Shown piece by piece: positions 21,014 to 32,350 of a DNA stretch of 64,000 bases. The position numbers were made by a program, and so were the translations under genes. The DNA is taken from the NCBI RefSeq assembly GCF_019801215.1, contig NZ_JAHVJO010000002.1:124001-188000 (forward strand), read 5' to 3'. This DNA comes from Fictibacillus nanhaiensis (lineage in GTDB: Bacteria; Bacillota; Bacilli; Bacillales; Fictibacillaceae). Numbering within the stretch: position 1 is the first letter of the stretch; each line of letters starts with the position of its first letter. The notes beneath the pieces were generated by a model. That model was not told the origin of the DNA. It worked only from the letters and a program-made list of their open reading frames with translations, and did not search any database.

Positions 21014-21961
21014 TCAATTGATGGGTTGACCAGTTCTAATTTTTGTCGCAATTTCGTCTATTTTACGCAATCGGTGGTTAACACCTGATTTACTTACGGT
21101 TCCTGATGAGACCATTTCTCCGAGCTCTTTAAGTGTAATTTCCTGATGAGTGACGCGCAATTGAGCAATCTCTCTTAGTTTGGTAGGCAATGCTTCAAGT
21201 CCCACTTGTTCTTCAATGTATTTAATATTTTCAACCTGCCTCATTGCGGCTCCGACCGTTTTGTTTAAGTTCGCGGTCTCGCAGTTAACAAGTCGGTTAA
21301 CGGAATTTCTCATATCTTTTAAAATACGGATATCTTCAAAAAACAGAACCGCATGATGTGCTCCAATCAGAGTAAGAAACTCTGAAATCTTTTCACCATC
21401 TTTTAAATAGATGATATACCCTTTTTTTCGTTCGAGAACTTTTGCTTTTAGCTTAAACTTGTTCATCAGCTCTGCTAATGCAACCGTATGCTCTTCATAC
21501 ATAGAAAATATTTCGAGATGATAGCTTGTCTCCGGATGATTCACAGAACCTCCTGCTAAAAAAGCACCTCTCATGTAAGCACGCCTGCAGCAGCTTTTCT
21601 TATTGAATTCCTCAGCTATATTGCGTGTAAACGTAAAAGATTCATCAATAATCTTTAAGTCTTCCAAAAGTGATCTTGATTCTTCAGAGACACGTACAAT
21701 GTAGACGTTATTCTTTTTTAAACGCATTTTTTTTCGTACTAAAAGCTCTACGTGGTAGGAATATATGCCTTTGATCAACGTATAGATCCTTCTAGCGATC
21801 GCAGCATTTTCAGTCGGAATATCCAGAACCAGCTTTCTATTGCTGAAAGAGATGGATCCATTCATGCGAATCAAGGCAGCTAACTCCGCTTTTTTACAAC
21901 AGTCCTTCAGTTCAAGCTGCGTTAATTCTTTCTTTGTATCTGCAGCGAATGACACCTGCAT
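21014..21961 (-). CDS. whiA: DNA-binding protein WhiA
   Basis: A 315-residue WhiA. The N-terminal two thirds resemble a degenerate LAGLIDADG homing endonuclease fold ([26 protein letters not shown]), without the catalytic residues expected of a nuclease. The C-terminal helix-turn-helix is [27 protein letters not shown]. In B. subtilis it affects cell division and chromosome segregation; in actinomycetes it activates sporulation genes. ATG 21961 after GAGGGG is preferred to the two upstream in-frame GTG codons, which overlap the ribosome site. It is 30 bp downstream of glmR. Confidence 0.94.
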   Translation of the reverse strand: MQVSFAADTKKELTQLELKDCCKKAELAALIRMNGSISFSNRKLVLDIPTENAAIARRIYTLIKGIYSYHVELLVRKKMRLKKNNVYIVRVSEESRSLLEDLKIIDESFTFTRNIAEEFNKKSCCRRAYMRGAFLAGGSVNHPETSYHLEIFSMYEEHTVALAELMNKFKLKAKVLERKKGYIIYLKDGEKISEFLTLIGAHHAVLFFEDIRILKDMRNSVNRLVNCETANLNKTVGAAMRQVENIKYIEEQVGLEALPTKLREIAQLRVTHQEITLKELGEMVSSGTVSKSGVNHRLRKIDEIATKIRTGQPIN

Positions 21962-21991
21962 CACCACCCCTCTTGTTCCATAAACAACATA

Positions 21992-22942
21992 CTATTTTTC
22001 AATAAGCCCTAAGAGCAAATCTGATACTCGTTTTGCATCATGTCTGACGAGCGTCCCATACTGGATGATATTATCGCAGACTAATCCAATGCCGAACGAT
22101 TTCAACCGCTCTTCATCAAATTGCACTTGCTCTGCGCCTTCTTCCAAATATAAATCCAAAAACTCTGAAGGGATCTTCTCATTATTAACAATCACGACAT
22201 CTATAAAATTATGCCCCACATGATCGATTAAAGCCTGAATGTGATCTCCTGCTGTATAACCTGTTGTTTCCCCAGGCTGAGTCATGACATTGCAGACATA
22301 AACTCTCGGTGCCGTTGCCTCACGAATGCTAGTCGATATACCGCTAACGAGCAGGTTCGGCAATATGCTTGTATACAGGCTTCCAGGGCCAATTACAATG
22401 AGATCCGCTTCCTGAATTGCTTTTACACTTTCTCGAAGTGCCTCCACGTGATCGTCTGATAAGAAAACCCGTCTTATCTTTTTATTCGACAGCGGGATCT
22501 TAGATTCCCCCTGTACGATTGTCCCATCTTCCAATTCAGCACTTAGAATGATGCTGTTTTTGGCAGCTGGCAACACTTGCCCTCTAACATTTAAAACTCG
22601 GCTTAATTCGCGTATTCCGGTTAAAAAGTCTCCCGTTATATCGTGCATGGCTGCAAGCAGCAGGTTCCCAAGTGAATGACCCGTAATTCCGTCTCCTACT
22701 TTGAACCGATGCTGAAACATTTTTTCAACGAGCGGCTCTACTTCTGAGAGCGCGGCAATAACGTTTCTCACATCTCCTGGAGGAGGCATATCATAATCCC
22801 TTCTCAACCTTCCAGAGCTGCCACCATCATCTGCAACCGTTACGATAGCAGTTATATCTACAGGATAGTGCTTTAAACCGCGGAGGAGAACGGAAAGACC
22901 GGTCCCTCCGCCAAGCACTACCACTTTTGGCTGCTTTTTCAT
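21992..22942 (-). CDS. glmR: Gluconeogenesis factor GlmR (YvcK)
   Basis: A 316-residue member of the YvcK/CofD-like family. The N-terminal GGGTGLSVLLRGLK, the VADDGGSSGRLRRD motif and the nucleotide-binding GPGSLYTSILPNL are present. In B. subtilis it binds UDP-GlcNAc, stimulates GlmS to direct carbon to cell-wall precursors, and is needed for growth on gluconeogenic carbon sources. Its start directly abuts the rapZ stop (22942/22943), so the two are translationally coupled. It is cytoplasmic, with helical localisation reported in Bacillus. Confidence 0.95.
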   Translation of the reverse strand: MKKQPKVVVLGGGTGLSVLLRGLKHYPVDITAIVTVADDGGSSGRLRRDYDMPPPGDVRNVIAALSEVEPLVEKMFQHRFKVGDGITGHSLGNLLLAAMHDITGDFLTGIRELSRVLNVRGQVLPAAKNSIILSAELEDGTIVQGESKIPLSNKKIRRVFLSDDHVEALRESVKAIQEADLIVIGPGSLYTSILPNLLVSGISTSIREATAPRVYVCNVMTQPGETTGYTAGDHIQALIDHVGHNFIDVVIVNNEKIPSEFLDLYLEEGAEQVQFDEERLKSFGIGLVCDNIIQYGTLVRHDAKRVSDLLLGLIEK

Positions 22943-23818
22943 CTATGCTTTATCCTTTCCCATATCTCTGTGACTGCTGAAAGTTACGTATTCTTTTGAA
23001 AGTGAATTTCCGATATATTCAGCAAGTGCGACAGAACGGTGCTTTCCGCCTGTACAGCCGATCCCGATGATGAGCTGGCTCTTGCCTTCCCGTTTGTATT
23101 GAGGGACCATAAAGTGCAACAGATCGAGCAGCTTTTCTAAAAATTTGTTCGTCTCTGGCCATTTTAAAACGTACTCTGAAATGTCTGGCTCAAGACCGGT
23201 TCTTGGTCTCATGTGCTCGATATAATGCGGATTCGGTAAGAAACGTACATCAAACACCAAATCTGCATCGATCGGCATGCCGTATTTGAAGCCGAAAGAC
23301 ATGACATTGATCGTAAACGGATGAGCAGCATTCGCTGAATATCGCTGAATGATTCGTTCTCTTAATTGAAGGGGTTTCAGATCTGAAGTATCTAAGACTT
23401 GCTGCGCTCTTCCTTTTAATTCTTCAAGCATCTCTCGTTCTTGCGTGATTCCTTGTAGCGGATTTCCACTTTTAGCAAGAGGATGTGATCGGCGCGTTTC
23501 TTTATATCTGCGAACGAGTGTTGCATCCTTACAATCTAAAAATAAAATTTGAGGCTGAATGTCTGAACTGATCGCCAATTGATCAAGTGTAGAAAACAGT
23601 TGATCAAAAAACTCTCGTCCACGAAGATCCATAACCAAGGCAACTTTATTCAGCTTGCCTGATGATTCTTGCATCAATTCTACAAATTTAGGGAGTAGTG
23701 CAGGAGGTAAATTATCAACACAGAAAAAGCCCAAATCTTCGAAGCTCTGCATGGCCACCGTTTTTCCGGCTCCTGACATTCCTGTAATGATCACCATTTG
23801 TACGTCTTGTCTTTCCAT
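22943..23818 (-). CDS. rapZ: RNase adapter / nucleotide-binding protein RapZ (YvcJ)
   Basis: A 291-residue P-loop protein. Walker A is GMSGAGKT (about residues 13-20), Walker B is ALVMDLRGR, and the C-terminal domain holds the conserved [19 protein letters not shown] loop that in E. coli RapZ binds GlcN6P. In B. subtilis YvcJ hydrolyses GTP and influences competence; its role in RNA decay there is not established. It is clustered with glmR, whose product also handles the amino-sugar branch. GGGGGGAAAA precedes ATG 23818. Confidence 0.93.
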   Translation of the reverse strand: MERQDVQMVIITGMSGAGKTVAMQSFEDLGFFCVDNLPPALLPKFVELMQESSGKLNKVALVMDLRGREFFDQLFSTLDQLAISSDIQPQILFLDCKDATLVRRYKETRRSHPLAKSGNPLQGITQEREMLEELKGRAQQVLDTSDLKPLQLRERIIQRYSANAAHPFTINVMSFGFKYGMPIDADLVFDVRFLPNPHYIEHMRPRTGLEPDISEYVLKWPETNKFLEKLLDLLHFMVPQYKREGKSQLIIGIGCTGGKHRSVALAEYIGNSLSKEYVTFSSHRDMGKDKA

Positions 23819-23869
23819 GCTTTTTCCCCCCTGTAAGCTATGTTCAATTCATATGCAACCAGCAATCGG

Positions 23870-24337
23870 TTATGCCGGATCTAATCGATAGGAAAGCAAT
23901 TCAAAATCAGGTGTATACGTAAATGTGCCAAAAATCATGTTACTTCCGTTCGTCACATAATCCAAGATGTGATGATCACCAGGTGCCATCGGCAGCTCTC
24001 TTACTTCATCTACCGGCTTCCATGACAATATCCCTTCATCACATTCTTCAAGTGCTACACCTTCAGAATCAGTTGCTAAAAAGGTAAACATCATCCACTC
24101 AGAAACGATTTTGTCTCCTTGTTTGATGATAAAATTAAAAACCCCTTTGAGCTGCGGATTTTTCAGATAAACTCCGGTTTCTTCTCTATATTCCCGGATC
24201 ACGGAATCTCGAATGGACTCCTCAGATTCCATTTTTCCACCGGGTGCTACCCACCAGCCCCGTCTTGGTTTTTGAAGCAATAACACTTGATTATCTTTAA
24301 TCAACACGCAGTTTGTTACTCTTTGCACTTGTTTCAC
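23870..24337 (-). CDS. yvcI: Nudix hydrolase, YvcI type
   Basis: A 155-residue Nudix-fold pyrophosphohydrolase. The Nudix box is complete (GGKMESEESIRDSVIREYRE then ETGV), and WWVAPGG before it resembles 8-oxo-dGTP diphosphatases of the MutT type; YvcI itself has no firmly proven substrate. It heads the yvcI-rapZ-glmR-whiA-crh cluster, 51 bp before rapZ. The ribosome site is GAGGTGAAAC before ATG 24337. Confidence 0.88.
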   Translation of the reverse strand: MKQVQRVTNCVLIKDNQVLLLQKPRRGWWVAPGGKMESEESIRDSVIREYREETGVYLKNPQLKGVFNFIIKQGDKIVSEWMMFTFLATDSEGVALEECDEGILSWKPVDEVRELPMAPGDHHILDYVTNGSNMIFGTFTYTPDFELLSYRLDPA

Positions 24338-24476
24338 CTCAGGGCTCTGTCCTATTTTAAGTATACTAAATAATGTAACCCCTCACAATACAGACGTCTC
24401 AAGGGTTTAACCTATTTTAGTATTCTTAGATTTAAAGTATCCGTTTCTCCCTTATTATGTGAAAAATCTTGAAAAA

Positions 24477-24507
24477 TAAAAAAGGACACGGCGCATAGCT
24501 CCGTGTC
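24477..24507 (-). terminator. Terminator after trxB
   Basis: GACACGG and CCGTGTC form a 7-bp stem with a 9-nt loop, followed on the minus strand by CTTTTTTATTTTT. It lies about 80 bp beyond the trxB stop. Confidence 0.85.
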
Positions 24508-24587
24508 AAAGAATTGCTTTATAAAAAGGGGGTCAATTTCTTATTATTAATATACCCCACAATTATTTCACCACTGTTACAAGTTGA

Positions 24588-25577
<990 letters not shown>

Positions 25578-25628
25578 TTACTATAAGTCCATCCTACCGA
25601 TTCGTAGAAATGAAGTCCATTATTCTGC

Positions 25629-27254
25629 TCACACGTTTCGATTTACCCAGCCGATTATCTTTTTCATCCTTAAAGACACCATAGAAACGGAAATACCGTA
25701 TTGTTCTGCAATTGCCTTTTGCGTAGATTTTCCTTTTTGCTTTCGGGCAAGGTGATCAATAGCCGCAGCGACTGCTAATTCATTTTCAAAGATTTTTTCG
25801 CCTGTAAGCTCTGCTAGTTTTATCGCTTCTGACCAGTAAAAAAGAACGTGCTCATCGATTACGGCACCGTTATTTTTTAAGGTCTGGATAACATCAAGCG
25901 CTTGACTCAAGATAACAGAAGCTGTTCCAACTTCTACGAGTGCTTCTTCATGAGCGAGTTTAACCGGCACTTCAGGGTGTTGTTCGAGCATGATGTTCGC
26001 AGCGATCTCTTTAACAAAAAGAGACTCTTCCTTACGCAGACAGAAATCACGAAGAGTGCTATAGGCCTCTTCATTTTTATTCCCTCTTAATAAAAATAAA
26101 TGCGTAATTTTGTTTTTTTCCAACCCTTTACGCACTTGCTGGATATGTTTCATCGCTTTAACTTGTCTATCTTTTTTAGGTTTATTTTGCTTATGTGCCG
26201 GAATCCGATATTGATAATCTCCGCCAGCAACCGTCAATTTATCATTTGCTGCCATTTCCATGTAGTAAGGCGCAACTGTACCTTCAGGATCAAGCTCGAG
26301 CACCTTTTTCCACATTTTCATCGCAAGTTCTTTTCGTCCTAATGCATAATAAGAGACAGCAAGCATATGTGTCGTTACAGGATCATACACAAATGATGAT
26401 TTCCTCAAGCTTAACAGCCATTTGTTTGCGAACGCATGCTCCTCCAAAAGACCGAATGTATTTCCAAGCTTATACCTGTGCTCAGCGTGCATCGGGTGCA
26501 CTTGTTTTAGCCGGTCAACAAGCTTCGCACCTGGTTCGTCCATTCCTAAATGAAATAAAAAAATCGCCAAGTTACATAAAGCATTTAAATTCCCAGGGTT
26601 TTTATCCAGTACATCCTGAAGAACATCCATCGCTTCATCAAATTCACTTTTATAAAAATGAGTAAGCGCTAAGTTATTATATGCGGCCCAAAACTTCGGG
26701 TGATTGTTGATGATCTCCCTTAACTGTTTCTGTGCAAGCGATAAATCCCCACGTTCAATAGACTGTCGGGCTTCATCATGGGATTTAATGAGTTCTTCTT
26801 CTGTAGAGAGCGGCAAATTGAGTGACTTGTTTCCTGTTTCCAGACTGATTAAATCCAAAAGCTCTTGTGTGTCTTCATGAAATTCTCCTTCCGGATCATG
26901 TTCCATGTAGAGCAGCGCATGTTCTTCTGCATCTGAATACATTCCTAAATGTGCAAAGTTATTCGCAAGGAAAAAATGACATTCGGACATATCGGAGCCC
27001 GACTGCTCTAATACGTTCAATAAATGCCGATTCGATTCTTCGTATTCACCGATCTCAGCCAGGGTTGATGCTAGCTGACATAAAAAAGAGGGCTCTTCCG
27101 GCTGGAAGGTAACGGCCCGCTCAAACATTTTTTTTGCTGTATATAAATCACGCCGATTATAGGCTTTAATTCCTTTTTCAAAAAAGTAATCCCCATCCTG
27201 AATAAAGGGAAGAACGCGGCCGCTTATTTCGCTGGCCCTTTCTCGTTTATGCAT
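25629..27254 (-). CDS. yvcD: TPR-repeat protein, YvcD type
   Basis: A 541-residue soluble protein with tandem tetratricopeptide repeats from about residue 20 to 350 (for example YFFEKGIKAYNRRDLYTAKK, AYNNLALTHFYKSEFDEAMD, NLNALCNLAIFLFHLGMDEP). A basic helical segment and a C-terminal helix-turn-helix-like region (GKSTQKAIAEQYGISVSMVSLRMKKI) follow. The HTH suggests nucleic-acid binding, but I see no direct evidence. It is the counterpart, by position between trxB and hisI, of B. subtilis YvcD, of unknown function. GGAGGAACC precedes ATG 27254. An extended -10 (TGTTATACT) near 27329-27335 may drive it. Confidence 0.85.
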   Translation of the reverse strand: MHKRERASEISGRVLPFIQDGDYFFEKGIKAYNRRDLYTAKKMFERAVTFQPEEPSFLCQLASTLAEIGEYEESNRHLLNVLEQSGSDMSECHFFLANNFAHLGMYSDAEEHALLYMEHDPEGEFHEDTQELLDLISLETGNKSLNLPLSTEEELIKSHDEARQSIERGDLSLAQKQLREIINNHPKFWAAYNNLALTHFYKSEFDEAMDVLQDVLDKNPGNLNALCNLAIFLFHLGMDEPGAKLVDRLKQVHPMHAEHRYKLGNTFGLLEEHAFANKWLLSLRKSSFVYDPVTTHMLAVSYYALGRKELAMKMWKKVLELDPEGTVAPYYMEMAANDKLTVAGGDYQYRIPAHKQNKPKKDRQVKAMKHIQQVRKGLEKNKITHLFLLRGNKNEEAYSTLRDFCLRKEESLFVKEIAANIMLEQHPEVPVKLAHEEALVEVGTASVILSQALDVIQTLKNNGAVIDEHVLFYWSEAIKLAELTGEKIFENELAVAAAIDHLARKQKGKSTQKAIAEQYGISVSMVSLRMKKIIGWVNRNV

Positions 27255-27441
27255 AATTTGGTTCCTCCATTACTATGTAAACCCATTTACTTCTTTATCG
27301 TTCAGTTTACAAAGTTTTCAACTCAAAAAGTATAACACAGGCGAAAAAGTCTAACACCCCTTTAACTGTAAATAATGGGCAGGAAAGTTTCGACAAAAAA
27401 TGATTGTGGAAAAAAAGGGATATGAATGGGGGGAGCCAGAA

Positions 27442-27675
27442 TCCGTTCGCAAAATAGAGGCATCGCTCGTAAACTCCTAGTATCGCTCGTATAATTCAAG
27501 TATCGCTCGTAAAATTCCAAAAATCGCTCGTAAACTTCAAGTATCGCTCATAAATCCAAAAAATCGCTCGTAAACTTCAAGTATCGCTCATAAATCCAAA
27601 AAATCGCTCGTAAATCTTCAGAATCGCTCGTAAACTTCAAGCATTGCTCGTAAATCCAAAAAATCGCTCGTAATG
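27442..27675. repeat. Tandem array of twelve 20-bp ATCGCTCGTAAA units
   Basis: Eleven consecutive units begin with ATCGCTC(G/A)TAAA at 27462, 27482, 27502, 27523, 27543, 27563, 27583, 27603, 27623, 27643 and 27663, plus a degenerate one at 27442. The period is 20 bp except for one of 21. Second halves alternate between two types, ACTTCAAGT and TCCAAAAA, so there is also a 40-bp super-period over 27523-27602. It is intergenic between the TPR gene and hisI, and no open frame of coding quality spans it. The remaining 27255-27441 stretch holds only the TPR gene promoter region. Confidence 0.9.
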
Positions 27676-27691
27676 TACTACTCACAAAAAA

Positions 27692-27719
27692 ACAACCGAG
27701 AAATCAGCTTCTCAGTTGT
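27692..27719 (-). terminator. Terminator of the histidine operon
   Basis: ACAACTGAGAA and TTCTCGGTTGT form an 11-bp stem (one G-T pair) with a 6-nt loop, followed by TTTTTTGTG on the minus strand. The stem overlaps the last codons and stop of hisI. Confidence 0.9.
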
Positions 27720-28362
27720 CTTTTTTCGTATGTCGTTCTTCCAATGTCGTTAAAATTTCATCCAAAGGTACCTTTTGCTCCTGCAAAAGCACCATTACAT
27801 GAAAAAGAAGGTCAGACACTTCCCACTTTAACTCTTCAGGGTCGCGATTTTTGGCAGCGATGATGACTTCTCCTGCTTCTTCTCCTACTTTTTTCAAGAT
27901 TTTATCTACACCATGCTGAAATAAGTAGGTTGTGTACGCTCCTTCAGGCATCTCGTGTTCTCGTTGGGCGATGATTTCCTGCAGTTCATTCAAAATCCGG
28001 TATCTGTCACTGTCACGGTTCGGTTCAGTTTTATTATCGCCACTGCTGTACAACGTTTCTGAAAAACAGCTGTATGAACCCGTGTGGCACGCAGGTCCAT
28101 TTGGCTCAACTAAAATGACTAAAGCGTCCTGATCGCAATCGTAGCGGATATCCTTTACTTTCTGTGTATTTCCAGATGTTTCTCCTTTGTGCCACAATTT
28201 TTTTCGCGATCTTGAAAAAAATACAGTTTCGCCGATTTCGACCGTTTTTTCGAGCGACTTTTCATTCATGTATGCGACCGTTAAAACCTCTTTTGATTGA
28301 TAATCCTGGACTACAGCAGGAATTAGGCCGTTTTCATCAAAGTTCAACTTTTCCCATTTCAA
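27712..28362 (-). CDS. hisI: Bifunctional phosphoribosyl-AMP cyclohydrolase / phosphoribosyl-ATP pyrophosphatase
   Basis: A 216-residue HisIE fusion that performs steps 2 and 3 of histidine synthesis. The N-terminal cyclohydrolase domain (about 1-110) holds [15 protein letters not shown], the metal-site [12 protein letters not shown] and [12 protein letters not shown]. The C-terminal MazG-like pyrophosphatase domain has [19 protein letters not shown] and [17 protein letters not shown]. Its start overlaps the hisF stop by 4 bp. It is the last gene of hisZGDBHAFI. Confidence 0.96.
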   Translation of the reverse strand: MKWEKLNFDENGLIPAVVQDYQSKEVLTVAYMNEKSLEKTVEIGETVFFSRSRKKLWHKGETSGNTQKVKDIRYDCDQDALVILVEPNGPACHTGSYSCFSETLYSSGDNKTEPNRDSDRYRILNELQEIIAQREHEMPEGAYTTYLFQHGVDKILKKVGEEAGEVIIAAKNRDPEELKWEVSDLLFHVMVLLQEQKVPLDEILTTLEERHTKKDN

Positions 28363-29117
28363 CGGACAAACACCCCCAACTTTTGCAATTCTGACTTTAG
28401 TTCTTTTATAGAGGTTTCTTTATAATGAAAAATACTAGCGGCAAGCCCAGCATCTGCTTTACCTTCTGTGAAAGCTTCATAGAAATGATCAGCTGATCCT
28501 GCGCCGCCTGATGCAATTACAGGAACAGTCACCGCTTCACTGACTTTCTTTGTGAGCGCTAAGTTAAATCCTGATTTTTCCCCGTCTTTATCCATGCTGG
28601 TTAATAGAATTTCACCAGCCCCCCGCTTCACAGCTTCTTGGGCCCACTCGGTGACTTCCCATTGAGTGGGTTTACGCCCTCCATGTGTATACACTCGCCA
28701 TGACGAGAGTTCCTCATCGTACTTTGCATCGATTGCGACGACGATGCATTGTGCACCAAAGAAATCAGATCCTTCAGAGATCAGTTCTGGCCGTAATACG
28801 GCTGCTGTGTTTACGGACACTTTATCAGCGCCTGCTCTAAGGACTCTTTTCATATCTTCAAGCTTATTAATGCCTCCGCCTACCGTAAATGGGATGGCTA
28901 ACTCTGCCGCAACACGTTCTACAACTTCCACCATCGTTTCCCGGCCTTCATGGCTCGCTGAAATATCAAGAAAAACGAGCTCATCTGCTCCTTCTTTATC
29001 ATAAAAACGAGCAAGCTCAACCGGATCTCCTGCATCGACTAAATTTAAAAATTGAATTCCTTTTACAACTCTGCCTTCTTTTACATCAAGGCATGGAATA
29101 ATCCTTTTTGTTAACAT
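28359..29117 (-). CDS. hisF: Imidazole glycerol phosphate synthase cyclase subunit
   Basis: A 252-residue (beta-alpha)8-barrel. HisF uses ammonia from HisH to convert PRFAR to imidazole glycerol phosphate and [24 protein letters not shown] with the catalytic Asp near residue 11, [13 protein letters not shown], the second catalytic Asp in [13 protein letters not shown] (about 130) and the phosphate loop [12 protein letters not shown] are present. It shares one base with the hisA stop (29117) and overlaps hisI by 4 bp. Confidence 0.97.
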   Translation of the reverse strand: MLTKRIIPCLDVKEGRVVKGIQFLNLVDAGDPVELARFYDKEGADELVFLDISASHEGRETMVEVVERVAAELAIPFTVGGGINKLEDMKRVLRAGADKVSVNTAAVLRPELISEGSDFFGAQCIVVAIDAKYDEELSSWRVYTHGGRKPTQWEVTEWAQEAVKRGAGEILLTSMDKDGEKSGFNLALTKKVSEAVTVPVIASGGAGSADHFYEAFTEGKADAGLAASIFHYKETSIKELKSELQKLGVFVR

Positions 29118-29845
29118 TACTCCACACTTCCTAACGCATCAGAAAGAGTAAATCTTCCCGTGTATAAGGCTTTTCCAATGATTGCTCCTGAAACATTCCG
29201 CTCATCTTCTTTAAGTTTCACTAGATCATCAATCGAGCTGACGCCACCTGAGGCAATGACTTCTTTACCTGTTATGCGACTTAGCTCTGCGATGGCCTCT
29301 ACATTCGGACCTTCTAACATACCGTCTTTCGAAATATCAGTAAAAATAAAGGTCTCTGCGCCTTCTTCTACAAGTCTTTTTGCCAGATCTTCTGCCATGA
29401 TGTGAGAGGTTTCTAGCCAGCCTTCTGTTGCCACATACCCGTCACGCGCATCAAGCCCGATGGCGATTTTAGATCCGTATTCTCGCAACGCTGCTCGAAC
29501 AAATTCAGGATTCGAAACGGCCGTGCTTCCTAAAATAACACGATCCACACCATGGTCTAAATAATAAGAGACATCATCCATTGAACGAATGCCTCCTCCG
29601 ATCTGCACCTTAACAGAAAGCTCTTTTGCTATACGAAGAACATGTTCATGATTGACCTTTTTTCCGTCTTTCGCGCCGTCAAGATCGACCATGTGGATCC
29701 ATTCTGCTCCTTGCTCCACAAACTGCTTTGCCATGTCAAACGGCGAATCACCGTAAACAGTCTCTTGATCGTAATCCCCTTGCAGAAGTCTGACACATTT
29801 CCCATCACGCATATCAATAGCTGGATAAAGTGTAAATGCACTCAT
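29117..29845 (-). CDS. hisA: ProFAR isomerase HisA
   Basis: A 242-residue (beta-alpha)8-barrel isomerase that opens the ribose of ProFAR, step 4 of histidine synthesis, homologous to hisF by ancient duplication. [19 protein letters not shown] carries the first catalytic Asp, and [14 protein letters not shown] and [14 protein letters not shown] the second region. Phosphate-binding loops QIGGGIRS and [12 protein letters not shown] are intact. It overlaps hisH by 4 bp. Confidence 0.97.
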   Translation of the reverse strand: MSAFTLYPAIDMRDGKCVRLLQGDYDQETVYGDSPFDMAKQFVEQGAEWIHMVDLDGAKDGKKVNHEHVLRIAKELSVKVQIGGGIRSMDDVSYYLDHGVDRVILGSTAVSNPEFVRAALREYGSKIAIGLDARDGYVATEGWLETSHIMAEDLAKRLVEEGAETFIFTDISKDGMLEGPNVEAIAELSRITGKEVIASGGVSSIDDLVKLKEDERNVSGAIIGKALYTGRFTLSDALGSVE

Positions 29846-30483
29846 CTTTGTTTTCCCTCCTCAACGAAACGGCAAAAGTTTTGAAGCATTCCCATCCCTG
29901 TTTCAGCACTTTTTTCAGGGTGAAACTGTGTACCCATAACATGATCGCGCCCAACTACAGCTGGTACTTCAACATCTTCATAATGAGCAACAGCTCCCAG
30001 TACATCACGATGATTGGTTTCTACAACAAATGAGTGGACAAAATAAACATACCCTTCATCTAATCGAGTTAATAACGGCTGCTCTTTTTGTAAGTATTGA
30101 AGATTGTTCCATCCCATGTGAGGGACTTTATAGCTGGCTCCATCAGAAGTTTTTCCGCTAAAGCGAGTTACTCTTCCGGGTAAAAGACCGAGTCCAGGCG
30201 TCTCCCCGTTCTCTGAACTTTCTTCAAACAGAAGCTGCATCCCTAAACAGATGCCTAAGAGCGGCTTTCCTTTTTCAACTTCTGTTTTAATAAAATCAAC
30301 TAAACGTGTTTCCTCTAGCTGTCCCATCGCATCTTTAAAGGACCCCACACCCGGCAATAGTAAGCCATCTGCCTTTTGAAGTTCCTCTGGATTACCTGAG
30401 AGAATGTATGGCTGTTCCAATCTTTTTAATGCAGAACACACGGAATGCAGATTCCCCATTCCATAATCAATAATGCCAATCAT
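29842..30483 (-). CDS. hisH: Imidazole glycerol phosphate synthase glutaminase subunit
   Basis: A 213-residue class I glutamine amidotransferase that supplies ammonia to HisF. The triad is visible: Cys in [14 protein letters not shown] (about 80), and the His and Glu in GTQFHPEKS near the C-terminus. N-terminal [12 protein letters not shown] and [11 protein letters not shown] are typical. The start directly follows the hisB stop (30484). Confidence 0.97.
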   Translation of the reverse strand: MIGIIDYGMGNLHSVCSALKRLEQPYILSGNPEELQKADGLLLPGVGSFKDAMGQLEETRLVDFIKTEVEKGKPLLGICLGMQLLFEESSENGETPGLGLLPGRVTRFSGKTSDGASYKVPHMGWNNLQYLQKEQPLLTRLDEGYVYFVHSFVVETNHRDVLGAVAHYEDVEVPAVVGRDHVMGTQFHPEKSAETGMGMLQNFCRFVEEGKQR

Positions 30484-31077
30484 CTATAACATTCCTTTCG
30501 TAGAAGGCACTCCTTTTACACGCGGGTCAATCTGTGTGGCTTCATCTAGTGCTTTTGTAAAAGCTTTAAAAACCGCTTCTATCATATGGTGGGTATTCGT
30601 TCCATAATGGACGATCACATGCAGATTCATGCGTGCTTCAAGAGCGAGCTTCCAAAAGAATTCATGGATGAGCTCTGTGTCAAACGTACCAACTTTTTGG
30701 CTAGGAAACTCTGCTCGAAACTCCAGATGAGGTCGATTCGAAAGATCAATAATGACTTGAGCCAACGTCTCATCCATCGGAACAAAAGCATTTCCGTAAC
30801 GTTTAATCCCCTGTTTATCACCTAAAGCTCCTTGAATGGCTTGTCCGAGGCAGATTCCAACATCTTCTGTTGTGTGATGGTCGTCGATTTCTACATCACC
30901 AGCCGCCTTTACGGAGAGATCGAAGTGTCCATGTCTTGCGATCGCATCGAGCATATGGTTCAAAAAAGGAACAGGTGTCTCAATATCCGTTTGACCTTCT
31001 CCATCAATAGCGAGCGACAAAGAGATCTGTGTTTCTTTTGTATTTCGTTCAATTGTATGCTGACGTCGTTTTTCCAT
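30484..31077 (-). CDS. hisB: Imidazoleglycerol-phosphate dehydratase
   Basis: A 197-residue monofunctional dehydratase, step 6 of histidine synthesis, with two duplicated half-domains. The manganese-site signatures are [16 protein letters not shown] with [16 protein letters not shown], and [20 protein letters not shown]. No HAD phosphatase domain is fused. ATG 31077 is preferred over the start at 31116, because it lies one base after the hisD stop and after GGAGGACAACTAA within hisD. Confidence 0.96.
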   Translation of the reverse strand: MEKRRQHTIERNTKETQISLSLAIDGEGQTDIETPVPFLNHMLDAIARHGHFDLSVKAAGDVEIDDHHTTEDVGICLGQAIQGALGDKQGIKRYGNAFVPMDETLAQVIIDLSNRPHLEFRAEFPSQKVGTFDTELIHEFFWKLALEARMNLHVIVHYGTNTHHMIEAVFKAFTKALDEATQIDPRVKGVPSTKGML

Positions 31078-31078
31078 T

Positions 31079-32350
31079 TTAGTTGTCCTCCAGTCGAAGA
31101 TCAATCGCTCTCGCATGTGCCTCTAATCCCTCTAAGCGGGCAAAAGCAGAAATTTTATGTCCATTCTCTTTTATCGCCTGTTCACTATAACGGATCACAC
31201 TCGATTTTTTCGTAAAGTCATCTACGTTTAACGGGCTAGAAAAACGGGCCGTTCCACTTGTGGGGAGAACGTGGTTGCTGCCTGCAAAATAATCTCCAAC
31301 AGGTTCTGAACTGTATTCTCCTAAGAATATCGCTCCTGCATGTTTGATTTTCCCTAGAAGACTCATCGGATCATTTGTCATGATCTCTAAATGTTCCGGT
31401 GCGATTTTATTAATAACCTCTGCACCTTCCTCTAATGAATCTACAACATAAATAGCGCTGTACTCTTTAATAGCTTCTGCCGCAATCTCTTTTCTCGGCA
31501 AGTTTACTAGCTGACTTTCTACTTCAGCAGCTACTTTTTCAGCAAGTTCATTTGATGTGGTCACTAAAAAGGCAGCGGAACGAGGATCATGCTCAGCTTG
31601 TGACAATAAATCAGCTGCGATATACGCGGCGTTTGCGGTTTCATCTGCCAGTACAGCTATCTCACTTGGACCCGCGATCATATCAATATCACAAACACCA
31701 AATACCTCCCGTTTTGCCAATGCTACAAAAATGTTGCCTGGCCCTACGATTTTGTCTGCTTTAGGCACCGTTTCCGTTCCGTAAGCGAGTGCTCCTATTG
31801 CTTGTGCGCCTCCGATTTTAAACATGCGTTTAACACCTGCAATAGAGGCTGCTGCCAAAACGGTTGGAGGCAGCTTCCCATCTTTTCCTGGTGGTGAAAC
31901 AAGGACGATTTCTTCAACTCCAGCTACGGCCGCCGGTATAACACCCATAAGAACGGAAGATGGGTATGCTGCTGTTCCTCCTGGTACATAAACCCCTACA
32001 CGCTCAAGAGGTGTTACCTTTTGTCCTAACAGTGTTCCATCTTCTCTTGTAAAAAACCAAGACTGGCGTTTCTGCTTTTCGTGATATTCGCGAATGTTTG
32101 CCGCGGCCTCTGTGATAATATCCAGCATTTCTTGATCAAGGGCAGAAACAGCATCATCAATTTCCTCTTGAGTGACTTCAAGATCGTCCAATGATACACC
32201 GTCAAATTTTTTGGTATAGTGAAGAAGTGCTTTATCCCCTTCTTGTTTCACGCTTTTCAAAATTTCTAATACAGCACCTCGTTGTTTCTCTGTATTTTGT
32301 TCGACGCTTCTTTCAAGAGTTTTCAATTCAGAAACTAGCTGGATTTTCAC
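31079..32350 (-). CDS. hisD: Histidinol dehydrogenase
   Basis: A 423-residue Zn-dependent enzyme that oxidises histidinol to histidine in two NAD steps. Conserved stretches include [70 protein letters not shown] (zinc and catalytic region) and the late [18 protein letters not shown]. It overlaps the hisG stop by 4 bp and is coupled to hisB. Confidence 0.97.
   Translation of the reverse strand: MKIQLVSELKTLERSVEQNTEKQRGAVLEILKSVKQEGDKALLHYTKKFDGVSLDDLEVTQEEIDDAVSALDQEMLDIITEAAANIREYHEKQKRQSWFFTREDGTLLGQKVTPLERVGVYVPGGTAAYPSSVLMGVIPAAVAGVEEIVLVSPPGKDGKLPPTVLAAASIAGVKRMFKIGGAQAIGALAYGTETVPKADKIVGPGNIFVALAKREVFGVCDIDMIAGPSEIAVLADETANAAYIAADLLSQAEHDPRSAAFLVTTSNELAEKVAAEVESQLVNLPRKEIAAEAIKEYSAIYVVDSLEEGAEVINKIAPEHLEIMTNDPMSLLGKIKHAGAIFLGEYSSEPVGDYFAGSNHVLPTSGTARFSSPLNVDDFTKKSSVIRYSEQAIKENGHKISAFARLEGLEAHARAIDLRLEDN

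Noticed and set aside
26195-26665. 156-residue frame on the plus strand
   Set aside because: Antisense to the TPR gene and without a ribosome site.
27442-27675. CRISPR array
   Set aside because: Units are contiguous 20-bp repeats without unique spacers, and no cas gene is near.
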